From UBA4416 sp943362175 (lineage in GTDB: Bacteria > Bacteroidota > Bacteroidia > B-17B0 > Aurantibacillaceae), in NCBI GenBank assembly GCA_943362175.1, contig CALRIU020000011.1, forward strand, positions 119,143 to 183,142: 64,000 nucleotides of DNA. The letters are read 5' to 3'. The notes beneath the pieces are model-generated. The model did no database searches. It was not told the DNA's origin and saw only the letters and a program-made list of their open reading frames with translations. The translations under genes were made by a program, and so were the position numbers. Positions 52,872 to 61,933 of this stretch are shown here, one piece after another (within the stretch, counting starts at the first letter, position 1; each line of letters starts with the position of its first letter).

Positions 52872-53213
52872 TTACTGAATAATAAAAACATATTTCCGCT
52901 TGTACTCGTCGGCACAATTGGATTGGATATTGTCGATAATCACTTTCTCTCCTGCTTTCACTTCCTTCACAATGGTTTTCATGGCTGCAGTCACGTCTGA
53001 GCCTTTCACATCAAAAGACTTCACGGTGTTGCCGATGTTGGTCGAAAAATGATAGGCTGTGACGTTGCAGCCTTTTGCAGGTGGTATCAGGTTGGTGATC
53101 TTCTTGGCCTTGACAAATTTTGCCTTACTGATTTTGACAGACGGATTTTGCTTTACCTGTGCCAGGGCGCAGAGCGACAGAGACAGAGAGATGATCAGAC
53201 ATAACGTTTTCAT
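52872..53213 (-). CDS. secreted protein with GldM-C-like end, inside paa cluster
   Basis: This 113-residue protein has a signal peptide (MKTLCLIISLSLSLCALAQ). The end (VTAAMKTIVKEVKAGEKVIIDNIQSNCADEYKRKYVFIIQ) resembles the repeated C-terminal beta domain of the gliding protein GldM, as I remember it. It lies between paaC (18 bp upstream) and a 35-codon gene whose ATG abuts its stop. A link with phenylacetate is not expected. Confidence 0.55.
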   Translation of the reverse strand: MKTLCLIISLSLSLCALAQVKQNPSVKISKAKFVKAKKITNLIPPAKGCNVTAYHFSTNIGNTVKSFDVKGSDVTAAMKTIVKEVKAGEKVIIDNIQSNCADEYKRKYVFIIQ

Positions 53214-53231
53214 GGGCCCGTGTTTAATTAG

Positions 53232-53993
53232 TTACCATTTTGCTGTCGGATACATCCTTGGCAGAGCCTGCATTTCGGCCAGGATATACGCCAGGTGCTC
53301 CGTGTGGATGCCTTTGCGGCTGCCGGTGTGCATGAATACATTCTCCGGCTTGGTGAGTGTTGCTCTTTGAAGCAGATCGGCCATATAGGCTTCCCATTTC
53401 ACTTTCACCACATTCAGGTCGACGCCAATGCCTTCTTTGATGAGGAGCTCGTCTACCTCATCCATTTCAAATAACTCCCCTGTGTAGGCCCAAAGCCCGT
53501 TTACAGCTGCCTGCGCGCGGTTGTGGCTGTCTTCGGTACCATCACCGAAACGCTCTACCCACGACGCGGTGTGACGCAGGTGGTAAGTCACTTCTTTGAT
53601 CGACTTCTGCGCAATGCCGGCCAGGGTCTGATCCTTGCTTTTGGCGAGCTCCTGGTAGAAATACAGATCGAAACAATCCATGATGGCCTGACGCACGATG
53701 GTTTTGGCATAGTCTCCGTTAGGTTGTTCCGTGATCTGGAGGTTCAGGTACTGGCGGTCGTTCCTGAAATAGGCCAGGTCGTCTTCCGTTCTTCCTTTTC
53801 CTTCCGTTTGGGCCGCATACTCCAATAAGGCTTTGGCTGTTCCCATAATATCGAGGGCGATATTGGTGAGGGCCAGGTCTTCCTCCAGGAAAGGGCCGTG
53901 GCCGGTCCACTCGCTTAAACGTTGTCCGAGAATCAGGTTCGTATCGCCGAGGCGAAGGGTATATATAAATAAAGCTTCTTCTGTTGTCATCAT
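53232..53993 (-). CDS. paaC: phenylacetyl-CoA epoxidase structural subunit PaaC
   Basis: This 253-residue helical protein has the ferritin-like PaaC layout: YTLRLGDTNLILGQRLSEWTGHGPFLEEDLALTNIALD near residues 10-47 and YHLRHTASWVERFGDGTEDSH near 137. PaaC pairs with PaaA in the epoxidase and itself lacks a full diiron site. An alternative Met lies one codon down. It lies 100 bp downstream of paaB. Confidence 0.95.
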   Translation of the reverse strand: MMTTEEALFIYTLRLGDTNLILGQRLSEWTGHGPFLEEDLALTNIALDIMGTAKALLEYAAQTEGKGRTEDDLAYFRNDRQYLNLQITEQPNGDYAKTIVRQAIMDCFDLYFYQELAKSKDQTLAGIAQKSIKEVTYHLRHTASWVERFGDGTEDSHNRAQAAVNGLWAYTGELFEMDEVDELLIKEGIGVDLNVVKVKWEAYMADLLQRATLTKPENVFMHTGSRKGIHTEHLAYILAEMQALPRMYPTAKW

Positions 53994-54093
53994 AATGTCC
54001 CGCAGATACCGCAGATCAACGCGGATTTTTTTTTAAATACTCATTTTAAACAAGCCTTTATCTTTAAGTCTTGCATCCTGCCTGTTTCTTATA

Positions 54094-54381
54094 TTACATG
54101 TGCCCGATGGCATCCGGGATCTGGTAAAAGGTCGGGTGACGGTATACTTTATCATTTGCCGGCTCAAAGAAAGGCCCGATGTCTTCCGGACTGCTGGCCA
54201 CAATGGCATTGGAAGGAACGACCCAAAGGGCAACACCTTCGCTGCGGCGTGTATACAAGTCTCTTGCATTCTGTAAAGCCATTTCCTTATCGAAGGCATG
54301 AAGGCTTCCGCAGTGAACGAACGGCTGTCCTGATTTTTTTTGTACAAATACTTCCCAAACCGGGCCCTGATTATCTGACAT
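54094..54381 (-). CDS. paaB: phenylacetyl-CoA epoxidase subunit PaaB
   Basis: This 95-residue protein matches PaaB: GPVWEVFVQKKSGQPFVHCGSLHAFDKEMALQNARDLYTRRSEGVALWVVPS. PaaB joins the PaaA-PaaC catalytic core to the reductase PaaE. It lies 42 bp downstream of paaA. Confidence 0.95.
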   Translation of the reverse strand: MSDNQGPVWEVFVQKKSGQPFVHCGSLHAFDKEMALQNARDLYTRRSEGVALWVVPSNAIVASSPEDIGPFFEPANDKVYRHPTFYQIPDAIGHM

Positions 54382-54423
54382 AACTGTATTTAGTGATTGG
54401 TGATTAGTAATGGATGAATCGTG

Positions 54424-55365
54424 TTAAGCTGCTTCGTAAATTTCTTTTTTCTTCCTGGCATAGGCCTGAGCGGCGGCGCGTACCCATTCTCCTTCTTTGT
54501 GCGATTGATTGCGGGATGCCAGGCGCTCCTTGTTGCAAGGCCCGTTTCCGCTGATTACCTGCTTAAATTCTACCCAGTTTGGCTCGCTGAAATCGTAGCC
54601 TTTTTTTTCCTCGTTCCATTTCAGGTTCTTATCCGGAACGGTAAGTCCTAAATATTCTACCTGTGGAACGGTCTGGTTGACGAATTTCTGACGCAGCTGG
54701 TCATTGGTTTCGCGCTTAATACGCCATTTGATAGCGTTTTCGCTGTTAGGCGATTCGGCATCCGGCGGACCGAACATCATCATGGTTGGGTACCACCAAC
54801 GGTTCAGGGCATCCTGGGCCATTGCTTTCTGATCTTCCGTACCAAAGGCAAGGTGTGTCATCACTTCAAAGCCCTGGCGCTGGTGAAAGCTTTCTTCTTT
54901 GCAGATACGCACCATCGCGCGGCTGTATGGCCCGTACGACGACCGTTGAAGCATCACCTGGTTCATAATGGCAGCGCCATCCACCAGCCAGCCCACGGCA
55001 CCGATATCGGCCCATGTTAGGGTCGGGTAATTGAAGATAGAGGAGTATTTTGCTTTTCCGGTGTGGAGATTATCCAACAGCTCATCGCGGCTGATACCCA
55101 GTGTTTCGGCGGCGGTATAAAGATAAAGGCCATGTCCGCCTTCGTCCTGCACTTTGGCCAGTAATACGATCTTGGAGCGCAGGCTCGGGGCACGCGTGAT
55201 CCAGTTGCCTTCAGGCAGCATTCCTACGATTTCCGAATGCGCGTGTTGTGAGATCTGGCGGATCAGGTGTTTTCTGTAATTTTCAGGCATCCAGTCTTTT
55301 GGCTCGATCATTTCGTTCCTGGACAGTTTGCCCTCAAACACATCTTCAAATGCTGCTTGTTCCAT
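54424..55365 (-). CDS. paaA: phenylacetyl-CoA epoxidase catalytic subunit PaaA
   Basis: This 313-residue diiron subunit has the ferritin-like pattern with ligand residues in RQISQHAHSEIVGMLPEGNW, VQDEGGHGLYLYTAAETLG (EGGH) and ICKEESFHQRQGFEVM (EESFH). PaaA performs O2-dependent epoxidation of the phenyl ring of phenylacetyl-CoA. ATG 55365 (MEQAAFEDVF) is chosen over 55392, since the -7 promoter element would otherwise lie inside or at the start of the gene. Confidence 0.95.
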   Translation of the reverse strand: MEQAAFEDVFEGKLSRNEMIEPKDWMPENYRKHLIRQISQHAHSEIVGMLPEGNWITRAPSLRSKIVLLAKVQDEGGHGLYLYTAAETLGISRDELLDNLHTGKAKYSSIFNYPTLTWADIGAVGWLVDGAAIMNQVMLQRSSYGPYSRAMVRICKEESFHQRQGFEVMTHLAFGTEDQKAMAQDALNRWWYPTMMMFGPPDAESPNSENAIKWRIKRETNDQLRQKFVNQTVPQVEYLGLTVPDKNLKWNEEKKGYDFSEPNWVEFKQVISGNGPCNKERLASRNQSHKEGEWVRAAAQAYARKKKEIYEAA

Positions 55366-55389
55366 GCTTTTCGATTTTAATGAATTACA

Positions 55390-55421
55390 CAAATATACGC
55401 CTTCACACCCTTTTTTTCAAA
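55390..55421 (-). promoter_or_regulatory. paaA promoter
   Basis: On the minus strand TTTG (55421-55418) is followed, after exactly 20 bp, by TATATTTG (55397-55390), a perfect Bacteroidota -33/-7 pair. The -7 box lies 24 bp upstream of the paaA ATG at 55365. Confidence 0.75.
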
Positions 55422-55532
55422 CGTTTTATAGTGATTTTAGTCAGGTTTGAGCAATAAAAATCAGTTCATTGTTGGAGGGCATCCACCAAATGTTGTTTTT
55501 TATAACTATTTTTACGCTTTTAATTTTTTAAA

Positions 55533-56609
55533 ATGGCAAGATTTCACACCCTCAAAGTAAAAGATATCCGCAGGGAAACCGCCGACGCCGTTTCGGTAGC
55601 TTTTGACGTTCCTCCACAGGCACAACCTGAATTCCAGTTCAAGCAAGGCCAGTACATCACGATTAAGCTCACGGTGAATGGCGAGGAATTGCGCCGCTCT
55701 TATAGTATCTGCACAAGCCCGTACAGCGAAAAAGAACTGCGCGTAGCGGTGAAGGAGGTGAAAGACGGAAGGGCCTCCACGCGCATGAACCGCGAGTGGA
55801 AAGTGGGTGACCTGGTAGAGGTCATGACGCCGATGGGTAATTTCCATTCGGTGCTGTCGGGCAATAATAAAAAACACTATGTGTTGTTTGCCGGAGGCAG
55901 TGGCATTACGCCGATGATGAGCATTCTGAAAAGCGTGCTGTATATTGAAAAACAAAGTACCGTTACCTTAGTATATGCCAACCGGGATGAGGATTCTGTG
56001 ATTTTCAACAACGAGATCCAAAAAATAGCTGCTGAAAATGCCGCCCGCTTTAAGGTGGTGAATATATATGACGCTCCTAAAACCACAGTTCCTGATCTTC
56101 AGAAAGGCCTTTTAAGTGTGGACAGGGTGAAAGCCATTGTGGATGCTTACCAGTGCGGTACGGGCGACGAGTATTTTATCTGCGGCCCGGGCCCGATGAT
56201 GGAGAACATCAAGCAGGCGCTGGAAAACCTCAACATCTCCAAAGAGAAGATCCATATCGAATATTTCAGCGCCGTGGCCGATGCGGTGGCGAAAGCAGAA
56301 AACACAGGTGCTGTGGTTGGCGGTTCTGTTACCAGCAACATCACCGTGATCCAATATGGCTTTGAAACACAAATGACCTTGAATACGGAAGGCTTAAGCA
56401 TTCTCGATGCTTCGATCGAAGCGGGGGTGGATGCGCCATTCAGCTGCAAGGGCGCTGTGTGCTGCACCTGCCGTGCGAAAGTACTGGAAGGAAAAGTGAA
56501 GATGGATAATAACTTTGCCCTGACGGATGCCGAAGTGGAAGAAGGTTTTGTACTGACCTGCCAGGCGCACCCGTTGACCGAAAAAGTGGTGATTGATTTT
56601 GACGCTTAG
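55533..56609 (+). CDS. paaE: phenylacetyl-CoA epoxidase reductase PaaE
   Basis: This 358-residue reductase has an N-terminal FAD domain (RSYSICTSPYSE), an NAD(P)H domain (HYVLFAGGSGITPMMSILKSVLY) and a C-terminal plant-type 2Fe-2S ferredoxin (CKGAVCCTCRAKVLEGKVKMDNNFALTDAEVEEGFVLTCQAHP; four cluster Cys). It passes NADPH electrons to the PaaA diiron centre. It is divergent from paaA, an arrangement that differs from the usual single paaABCDE operon. A terminator follows it. Confidence 0.94.
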   Translation: MARFHTLKVKDIRRETADAVSVAFDVPPQAQPEFQFKQGQYITIKLTVNGEELRRSYSICTSPYSEKELRVAVKEVKDGRASTRMNREWKVGDLVEVMTPMGNFHSVLSGNNKKHYVLFAGGSGITPMMSILKSVLYIEKQSTVTLVYANRDEDSVIFNNEIQKIAAENAARFKVVNIYDAPKTTVPDLQKGLLSVDRVKAIVDAYQCGTGDEYFICGPGPMMENIKQALENLNISKEKIHIEYFSAVADAVAKAENTGAVVGGSVTSNITVIQYGFETQMTLNTEGLSILDASIEAGVDAPFSCKGAVCCTCRAKVLEGKVKMDNNFALTDAEVEEGFVLTCQAHPLTEKVVIDFDA

Positions 56610-56632
56610 TGATCTGATCTAAAGCATACTCA

Positions 56633-56669
56633 AAAAAAGTCCCGCAGGTAATATCTCCGGGACTTTTTT
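56633..56669 (+). terminator. paaE terminator
   Basis: A 12-bp stem (AAAAAAGTCCCG with CGGGACTTTTTT) around a 13-nt loop lies 24 bp past the paaE stop. It ends at the base before the first ATG of the next frame, which favours the later start at 56691 for that gene. Confidence 0.85.
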
Positions 56670-56690
56670 ATGAATGATCATTTAAACGAA

Positions 56691-57203
56691 ATGAATGGAA
56701 TAACACATATCGACTGTTTTATCACTGAGCCCAAGGCCTTGTATGATACTTTATTACATACCATTTCCTGGGATGAAAGCATGATGGCCCGCAAAACGGT
56801 AAGTTTCGGAAAAGCCTATAACTATTCACAAATGAGTTATCCCGACACGCCGTTTTTACCTGATATTGAAGCCTTGCTGGAACCACTTGCAGCAGTTACC
56901 GGTTTTGTCGCCAATAATTGCCTGGTGAATTATTATCCGGACGGTAGCTCCAAAATGGGTTATCATGCCGACCTCACCGACAACCTGGAAACGGGCACAG
57001 GCATTGCCATCGTTTCGCTTGGCACCACGCGACATTTGAAATTTAAACACATCGATGATCCGGAATCATTCCTGGATTATGCATTGGTTCCCGGAAGTCT
57101 GATCTATATGACACAGGAGATCCAACACAGCTGGCAACATGCCATTCCAAAAGCAGATACCCGGGAAGGCAGGATCAGCTTAACGTTCCGGAGGATGTTA
57201 TAA
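56691..57203 (+). CDS. AlkB-like 2OG-Fe(II) dioxygenase
   Basis: This 170-residue protein has the AlkB core: NNCLVNYYPDGSSKMGYHADLTDN (iron ligands His and Asp), SLGTTRHLKFKHI, and IYMTQEIQHSWQHAIPKADTREGRISLTFRRM with the second His and the 2-oxoglutarate Arg pair. It probably repairs alkylated nucleic acid bases, or modifies RNA or protein. The start at 56691 (MNGITHIDCF) is used because 56670 would begin on the preceding terminator. Confidence 0.87.
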   Translation: MNGITHIDCFITEPKALYDTLLHTISWDESMMARKTVSFGKAYNYSQMSYPDTPFLPDIEALLEPLAAVTGFVANNCLVNYYPDGSSKMGYHADLTDNLETGTGIAIVSLGTTRHLKFKHIDDPESFLDYALVPGSLIYMTQEIQHSWQHAIPKADTREGRISLTFRRML

Positions 57204-57264
57204 AACCGTCCTGCTTCCGGCCCGGCCGTGAACTTTCCTCAATTTTTAATTACGTATTTTTGTT

Positions 57265-58494
57265 ATGATGCTCCAATTTTTTGCTATCATTATATCCATC
57301 TCCGCTATTTTCGGATACTTCAATTATAAATGGCTGAAGCTTCCTACAACCATAGGTGTTATGCTTATCAGCGTGGTGATGGGAGTAAGCCTCAAAACCC
57401 TGGAAAGTATTGAACCGGCTTATATCGAGCCGTTCCGTAATTTTCTCACCGGCTTTGACTTCAGCTCCTTTGTGCTCGACTTTATCCTTTGCTTTTTGCT
57501 GTTTGCCGGCTCGCTTCATGTTAACCTCAGCCATTTGAAAGGGACAAGGGCAACGGTATTTACTTATGCCACACTGGGCGTCCTGATTTCTACGGTTATT
57601 ATCGGCCTCTCAACCTACCTGATCCTGAGCGCCTTTGGCTTTCATGTATTTTTAGTGCATTGCTTTTTGTTCGGAGTCCTGATCTCTCCCACCGATCCTA
57701 TCGCGGTGATCGGCATTCTTTCCAAATACAGGATCCCGCAGAAGCTAAAGACCGAGATCATCGGCGAATCCCTGTTCAATGATGGCGTAGGAGTCGTTGT
57801 TTTCACGCTCATTCTCAGCTTTGTGACAGAAGGCAGAGACACATTTACAGCGGGAAAAGTGCTGGAAGTTTTTGGCATGGAAGTCATCGGCGGGCTTGGC
57901 ATTGGCCTGGCCATCGGCTACATCGGCTACATCCTCATGAAAACGATCGACCATTACCAAACGGAAGTGATGATTACACTGTCGATCGTTACCGGAGGCT
58001 ACAGCCTTGCCTCGGCCGTACATGCTTCCGGACCTCTGGCCATGGTTGTGGCAGGCCTGTTGATTGGCAACAAGGGTAAAGAAACGGCCATATCCGATGC
58101 CACGGCCGAGTACCTGGATAAATTCTGGGAGCTGATCGACGAGATCTGCAATACTATTTTATTCGTGCTGATGGGCCTTGAGATCTTCCTGGTTCCCTTC
58201 GACAGAACATATCTCATTATTGGGTTCATACTCATCGCGGTATCACTGGCGGCACGCTATTTGTCGCTGTTGCCTGCCTTCTTCCTCTTCAACCGGAAAG
58301 AGCCGCGAAAACAGCTGGCGTTAGCAGTTCTTACCTGGGGAGGCCTGCGGGGAGGCATTTCCATCGCGCTCGCCTTATCGCTAACCGGCATTATCCGGGA
58401 AGGAAATGTGTTTATCGTAGCTACTTATTGCATTGTCCTGTTCTCCATTCTTGTACAAGGCCTCACGATTAAAAAATTATTAGGCAGGTATTAA
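57265..58494 (+). CDS. CPA1-family Na+/H+ antiporter (NhaP-like)
   Basis: This 409-residue membrane protein has about twelve helices and the CPA1 motifs HCFLFGVLISPTDPIAVIGILSKY and TEIIGESLFNDGVGVVVFTLILS, where the ND pair lies in the ion site. LTWGGLRGGISIALALSL near residues 353-370 is also typical. It probably exchanges Na+ or K+ for H+ at the inner membrane. Confidence 0.92.
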   Translation: MMLQFFAIIISISAIFGYFNYKWLKLPTTIGVMLISVVMGVSLKTLESIEPAYIEPFRNFLTGFDFSSFVLDFILCFLLFAGSLHVNLSHLKGTRATVFTYATLGVLISTVIIGLSTYLILSAFGFHVFLVHCFLFGVLISPTDPIAVIGILSKYRIPQKLKTEIIGESLFNDGVGVVVFTLILSFVTEGRDTFTAGKVLEVFGMEVIGGLGIGLAIGYIGYILMKTIDHYQTEVMITLSIVTGGYSLASAVHASGPLAMVVAGLLIGNKGKETAISDATAEYLDKFWELIDEICNTILFVLMGLEIFLVPFDRTYLIIGFILIAVSLAARYLSLLPAFFLFNRKEPRKQLALAVLTWGGLRGGISIALALSLTGIIREGNVFIVATYCIVLFSILVQGLTIKKLLGRY

Positions 58495-58552
58495 TATTGC
58501 TTGCCTGATCCGTAAGAAATTGAATTACTAACTTTTTAAACGTTATCCCTGC

Positions 58553-59875
58553 ATGAAAGAAAACATCAGGAGTACAATCAGGCAGATCCTGATTTACCGC
58601 TTTAACCTCGACGATGATAAAGCGAAAGAAGAAGAGATTGTTGCTTCCATCAGAAAAAACGTAGAGTTTAAAGGCACGAATCTGTGGACGCTGATTTTCG
58701 CCATTTTCATTGCGTCTATCGGACTCAATGTAAACTCCATCGCCGTCATTATCGGGGGGATGCTGATCTCTCCACTGATGGGGCCGATCATGGGCCTGGG
58801 GCTTGGTGCCGGTATCTTTGACTTTCAGCTCATTAAGTTCTCGCTCAAAAACCTGTTCATCGCTGTGCTCATCAGCGTGATGACCTCTGCCTTGTATTTT
58901 TGGATTAGCCCTATCCATTCGGCACAATCCGAATTGCTGGCGCGCACCAGCCCAACCTTGTGGGATGTGCTGATTGCCTTATTCGGCGGGCTGGCGGGCA
59001 TCATTGCCAGCTCACGGAAAAACATCACCAATGCCATTCCCGGCGTTGCGATTGCCACAGCGCTGATGCCTCCGCTTTGTACTGCCGGCTACGGCATCGG
59101 CACGGGAAACTTCTATTACTTTGCCGGAGCGTTTTACCTGTTCCTGATCAACAGCGTGTTCATCAGCATTTCCACATTCCTCATTGTGAGGTTCCTGAAA
59201 TTCAAGCCGGCACATTTCGTGGACGAAGCCATGGAACGTCAAGTGAAAAAATACATCTGGACGATTGCTATACTTACCATTCTGCCAAGCCTCTACCTGG
59301 CCTACCGCTTCGTACAGGAAGAAATTTTCCGGCAGAATGTAGAGCGCTTCATTAGCAGCGAGATCGGGCCAAACGGGCTTTTCACGATCAATCAAACAAC
59401 AGATCCTGACAAGAAAAGCTTAAGCCTCCTCATCTATGGCGAAAAAGGAAGTGATAGCCTGATAGCGCAGATCACGTTGCGCAAAGCGTTGTATGGCCTG
59501 CAGGATGCCGATGTCCGCCTTCAATCGACCTTAACCAAAAGCAACGTGACCTCAGGTAAAAAAGAGGTATCTGACGAAACCAAAGAATACGTGACGCTGC
59601 TGATCGAAAAAGACGCCAAAATTAAAGCGCTCGAAACCAAAATCACAAAAACCCTGTACCAGGATAGCACACTGAAGCACGAATTCCAGGCCCTCTTCGG
59701 TGACGTCAAAGAACTTTCCGTTTCAAAAGCGGTGGCATTTGATGAGGCCAACAAAAAAGACACCTTGTTACTCATTTACATCCGGCCTGAACAGCGCCTC
59801 AAACATCCCGAGCAAATCAAAAAATGGCTGACAGCGCGGTACCGGACCGATAAACTGCGGTTGGTTACCGAATAG
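58553..59875 (+). CDS. DUF389 / TIGR00341 membrane protein
   Basis: This 440-residue protein has a soluble N-terminus (about 1-38), five or six membrane helices (FAIFIASIGLNVNSIAVIIGGMLISPLMGPIMGLGLGAG, about 45-90; GIIASSRKNITNAIPGVAIATALMPPLCTAGYG, about 140-180), and a C-terminal soluble domain of about 180 residues. The IGGMLISPLMGP motif is diagnostic of DUF389. The function is unknown; members appear in transport contexts. Confidence 0.9.
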   Translation: MKENIRSTIRQILIYRFNLDDDKAKEEEIVASIRKNVEFKGTNLWTLIFAIFIASIGLNVNSIAVIIGGMLISPLMGPIMGLGLGAGIFDFQLIKFSLKNLFIAVLISVMTSALYFWISPIHSAQSELLARTSPTLWDVLIALFGGLAGIIASSRKNITNAIPGVAIATALMPPLCTAGYGIGTGNFYYFAGAFYLFLINSVFISISTFLIVRFLKFKPAHFVDEAMERQVKKYIWTIAILTILPSLYLAYRFVQEEIFRQNVERFISSEIGPNGLFTINQTTDPDKKSLSLLIYGEKGSDSLIAQITLRKALYGLQDADVRLQSTLTKSNVTSGKKEVSDETKEYVTLLIEKDAKIKALETKITKTLYQDSTLKHEFQALFGDVKELSVSKAVAFDEANKKDTLLLIYIRPEQRLKHPEQIKKWLTARYRTDKLRLVTE

Positions 59876-59982
59876 CCTGAACGCACAGGGGCATGATAAA
59901 CGGTTTTAATTCCTGATGATAAATTGTACCTTCGTGCCGTGCTTCTGTGAAGCATTCATCCTTCAAGAATTTGAAACTTCCT

Positions 59983-61929
59983 ATGAACAGGTCCTGTTTT
60001 TTTCTGATAGCGCTTTGGTGGTGTACAGGCACAACCAGGCTTTGCATGGGCCAGCAGCAGCATCTCGATTCACTGGTCAAGCTATCCTCTACCCTAAGTG
60101 ATAAGGTGGAGCGCTGCCGGATCTTCCTGGAGCTGTCGCGGCTTTACCAGAAAAGCGACACGGCCAAAGCGGGGTCTTACAGACGAAACGCAGCAGCACT
60201 TGCCACACAGCTAAGCGACGATCAGCAACGCCTGAGCGCCAATCTTGCGTTTGCCAAGCATTACCTCACAACGAGGTCATTCGGCGAGGCCCGGCTCTAT
60301 ACCGATAAGGCGCTGAGCCTGGTGAATCCGAAGGACAATAACAAAGATCTTGCGATGATCCATTATTACAGCGGCTGCATTTACATCTCGCAGGGGAACA
60401 ACAAAAAAGCACTGGATGATCTTATTCAGGCCTACAGGCTGGCAGAGGCCTCCGGCGATATGGATTTGAAAGCGCATGTGAATTCCGCTTTCGGCGTGAT
60501 CTACCAGCAACAAAACCAGCTGGACTCGGCATTGGTGTATTTCAAAACGTCTTTCGAGTATTTTGAGCGCACGACCGGGAATACCGAGTATGCCATCACG
60601 GGCTCCCAGAATATCGGCGGCATCCTGCTTGCCAAAGGTGCTTATGAGGAAGGCCAGGCTTACCTGAAGCGCGCCCTGGAGCTGGCCAGGCAACGCAAGG
60701 ACATCAACTCGGAGATGATCGTGCTCGGCAATATTGCCAATGGCTATGAGCGGGAAGGCAGGCTGGAGCTGGCAGAATTTTATGCGGGCGAGCTGGTGAA
60801 AGATGCGCAGAAAGCCGGCTTCCCCTTACAGGAGCTCTATGGAAAAACGCTTTTATCCAGCATCAAGCTGGATGAGAAGAAATACGATGAAGCGATCGGA
60901 CAAGCGAAGGGTGCGCTGGTCCTGGCGGAGCAGCAGAAGGTCTCATCGCTTATGCTGTCGCTCTACGAAATGCTGGTATCGGGCTATGAGCAGAAAGGAG
61001 ATTTTCAACATGCCTACTTTTATAAAAACAGGCTGGTGCATCTCAAAGACAGCTTGTCTGCCATAGAGAACAGGAGCTATATTGAAGAGATCAAGCAGAA
61101 ATACAATCTACAGAAAAAGAACCAGGAGCTGCTTTTAAAAACAGAGCTGATCCAGCAGATCCAAAAAACGGGCAAACAAAAAACGATTATTATCATTTCG
61201 CTGCTGGTACTGGGCATGAGCGGCTTAGTGAGCGTCTTCCTGTTTTTACAAAGGCGAAAGATCAAAGAGGAGCTGGCGCGAAAAACGATGATCCTTGAAA
61301 ACCAGAACAAGCATTTCGAAGCCTTTATCAATGGCCAGGAGCAGGAGCGGAAACGCATTGCCTCCGATCTGCACGACGGGCTTGCACAGAACCTGGTGAT
61401 GCTGAAAATGGGTATCCGGAATTTTAGCCTGAGCGACCGGGCACAACAGGAAAAGCTGAATGATTACAGCAGAGAGCTTGACACCATGATCGAAGAAACC
61501 CGCCGGATCTCGCACAACATGATGCCGGGCGTGCTGGTGGACCTGGGCTTGCTGAAAGCGCTCAAAAGCCTCGTCGCTGAGCTCAATGCCAGCCATCCTG
61601 CTTTAAGCACCACGCTTTCGGTAAGCGAGCCTTTTACAAAGCTGCCACCGGAGATCGAGATTCAATTGTACCGCATCATCCAGGAATTGCTCAATAATGT
61701 GATCAAACATGCGGGCGCTACTGTGTGCGACATTCGCTTAAGCTCCGAATCCAACCGTGTCTGCGTTGAGCTGAACGATAATGGCAAAGGCTTTGAAAAG
61801 AGCAGGATCAAAACAGGCATTGGCTTGCAGAATATCGAATCGCGGGTGAACAGCTTAAAGGGAACTCTTCAGATTGACACACATTTAAACAGGGGAACGG
61901 CTGTCAGCATTTACCTTAACATCCACTAA
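59983..61929 (+). CDS. TPR-sensor histidine kinase (NarX/DesK type)
   Basis: This 648-residue protein has a signal-like N-terminus (MNRSCFFLIALWWC), about eight TPR repeats (residues about 30-370, such as IHYYSGCIYISQGNNKKALDDLIQAYRLAE), a membrane helix (IIIISLLVLGMSGLVSVFLFLQ) and a HisKA_3 kinase (QERKRIASDLHDGLAQNLVMLKMGIRNF; His near 466) with an HATPase (LYRIIQELLNNVIKHAGA; DNGKGFEKS). The frame opens at 59947, but ATG 59983 is preferred. The NarL-type regulator follows after 4 bp. Confidence 0.92.
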   Translation: MNRSCFFLIALWWCTGTTRLCMGQQQHLDSLVKLSSTLSDKVERCRIFLELSRLYQKSDTAKAGSYRRNAAALATQLSDDQQRLSANLAFAKHYLTTRSFGEARLYTDKALSLVNPKDNNKDLAMIHYYSGCIYISQGNNKKALDDLIQAYRLAEASGDMDLKAHVNSAFGVIYQQQNQLDSALVYFKTSFEYFERTTGNTEYAITGSQNIGGILLAKGAYEEGQAYLKRALELARQRKDINSEMIVLGNIANGYEREGRLELAEFYAGELVKDAQKAGFPLQELYGKTLLSSIKLDEKKYDEAIGQAKGALVLAEQQKVSSLMLSLYEMLVSGYEQKGDFQHAYFYKNRLVHLKDSLSAIENRSYIEEIKQKYNLQKKNQELLLKTELIQQIQKTGKQKTIIIISLLVLGMSGLVSVFLFLQRRKIKEELARKTMILENQNKHFEAFINGQEQERKRIASDLHDGLAQNLVMLKMGIRNFSLSDRAQQEKLNDYSRELDTMIEETRRISHNMMPGVLVDLGLLKALKSLVAELNASHPALSTTLSVSEPFTKLPPEIEIQLYRIIQELLNNVIKHAGATVCDIRLSSESNRVCVELNDNGKGFEKSRIKTGIGLQNIESRVNSLKGTLQIDTHLNRGTAVSIYLNIH

Positions 61930-61933
61930 GCGT

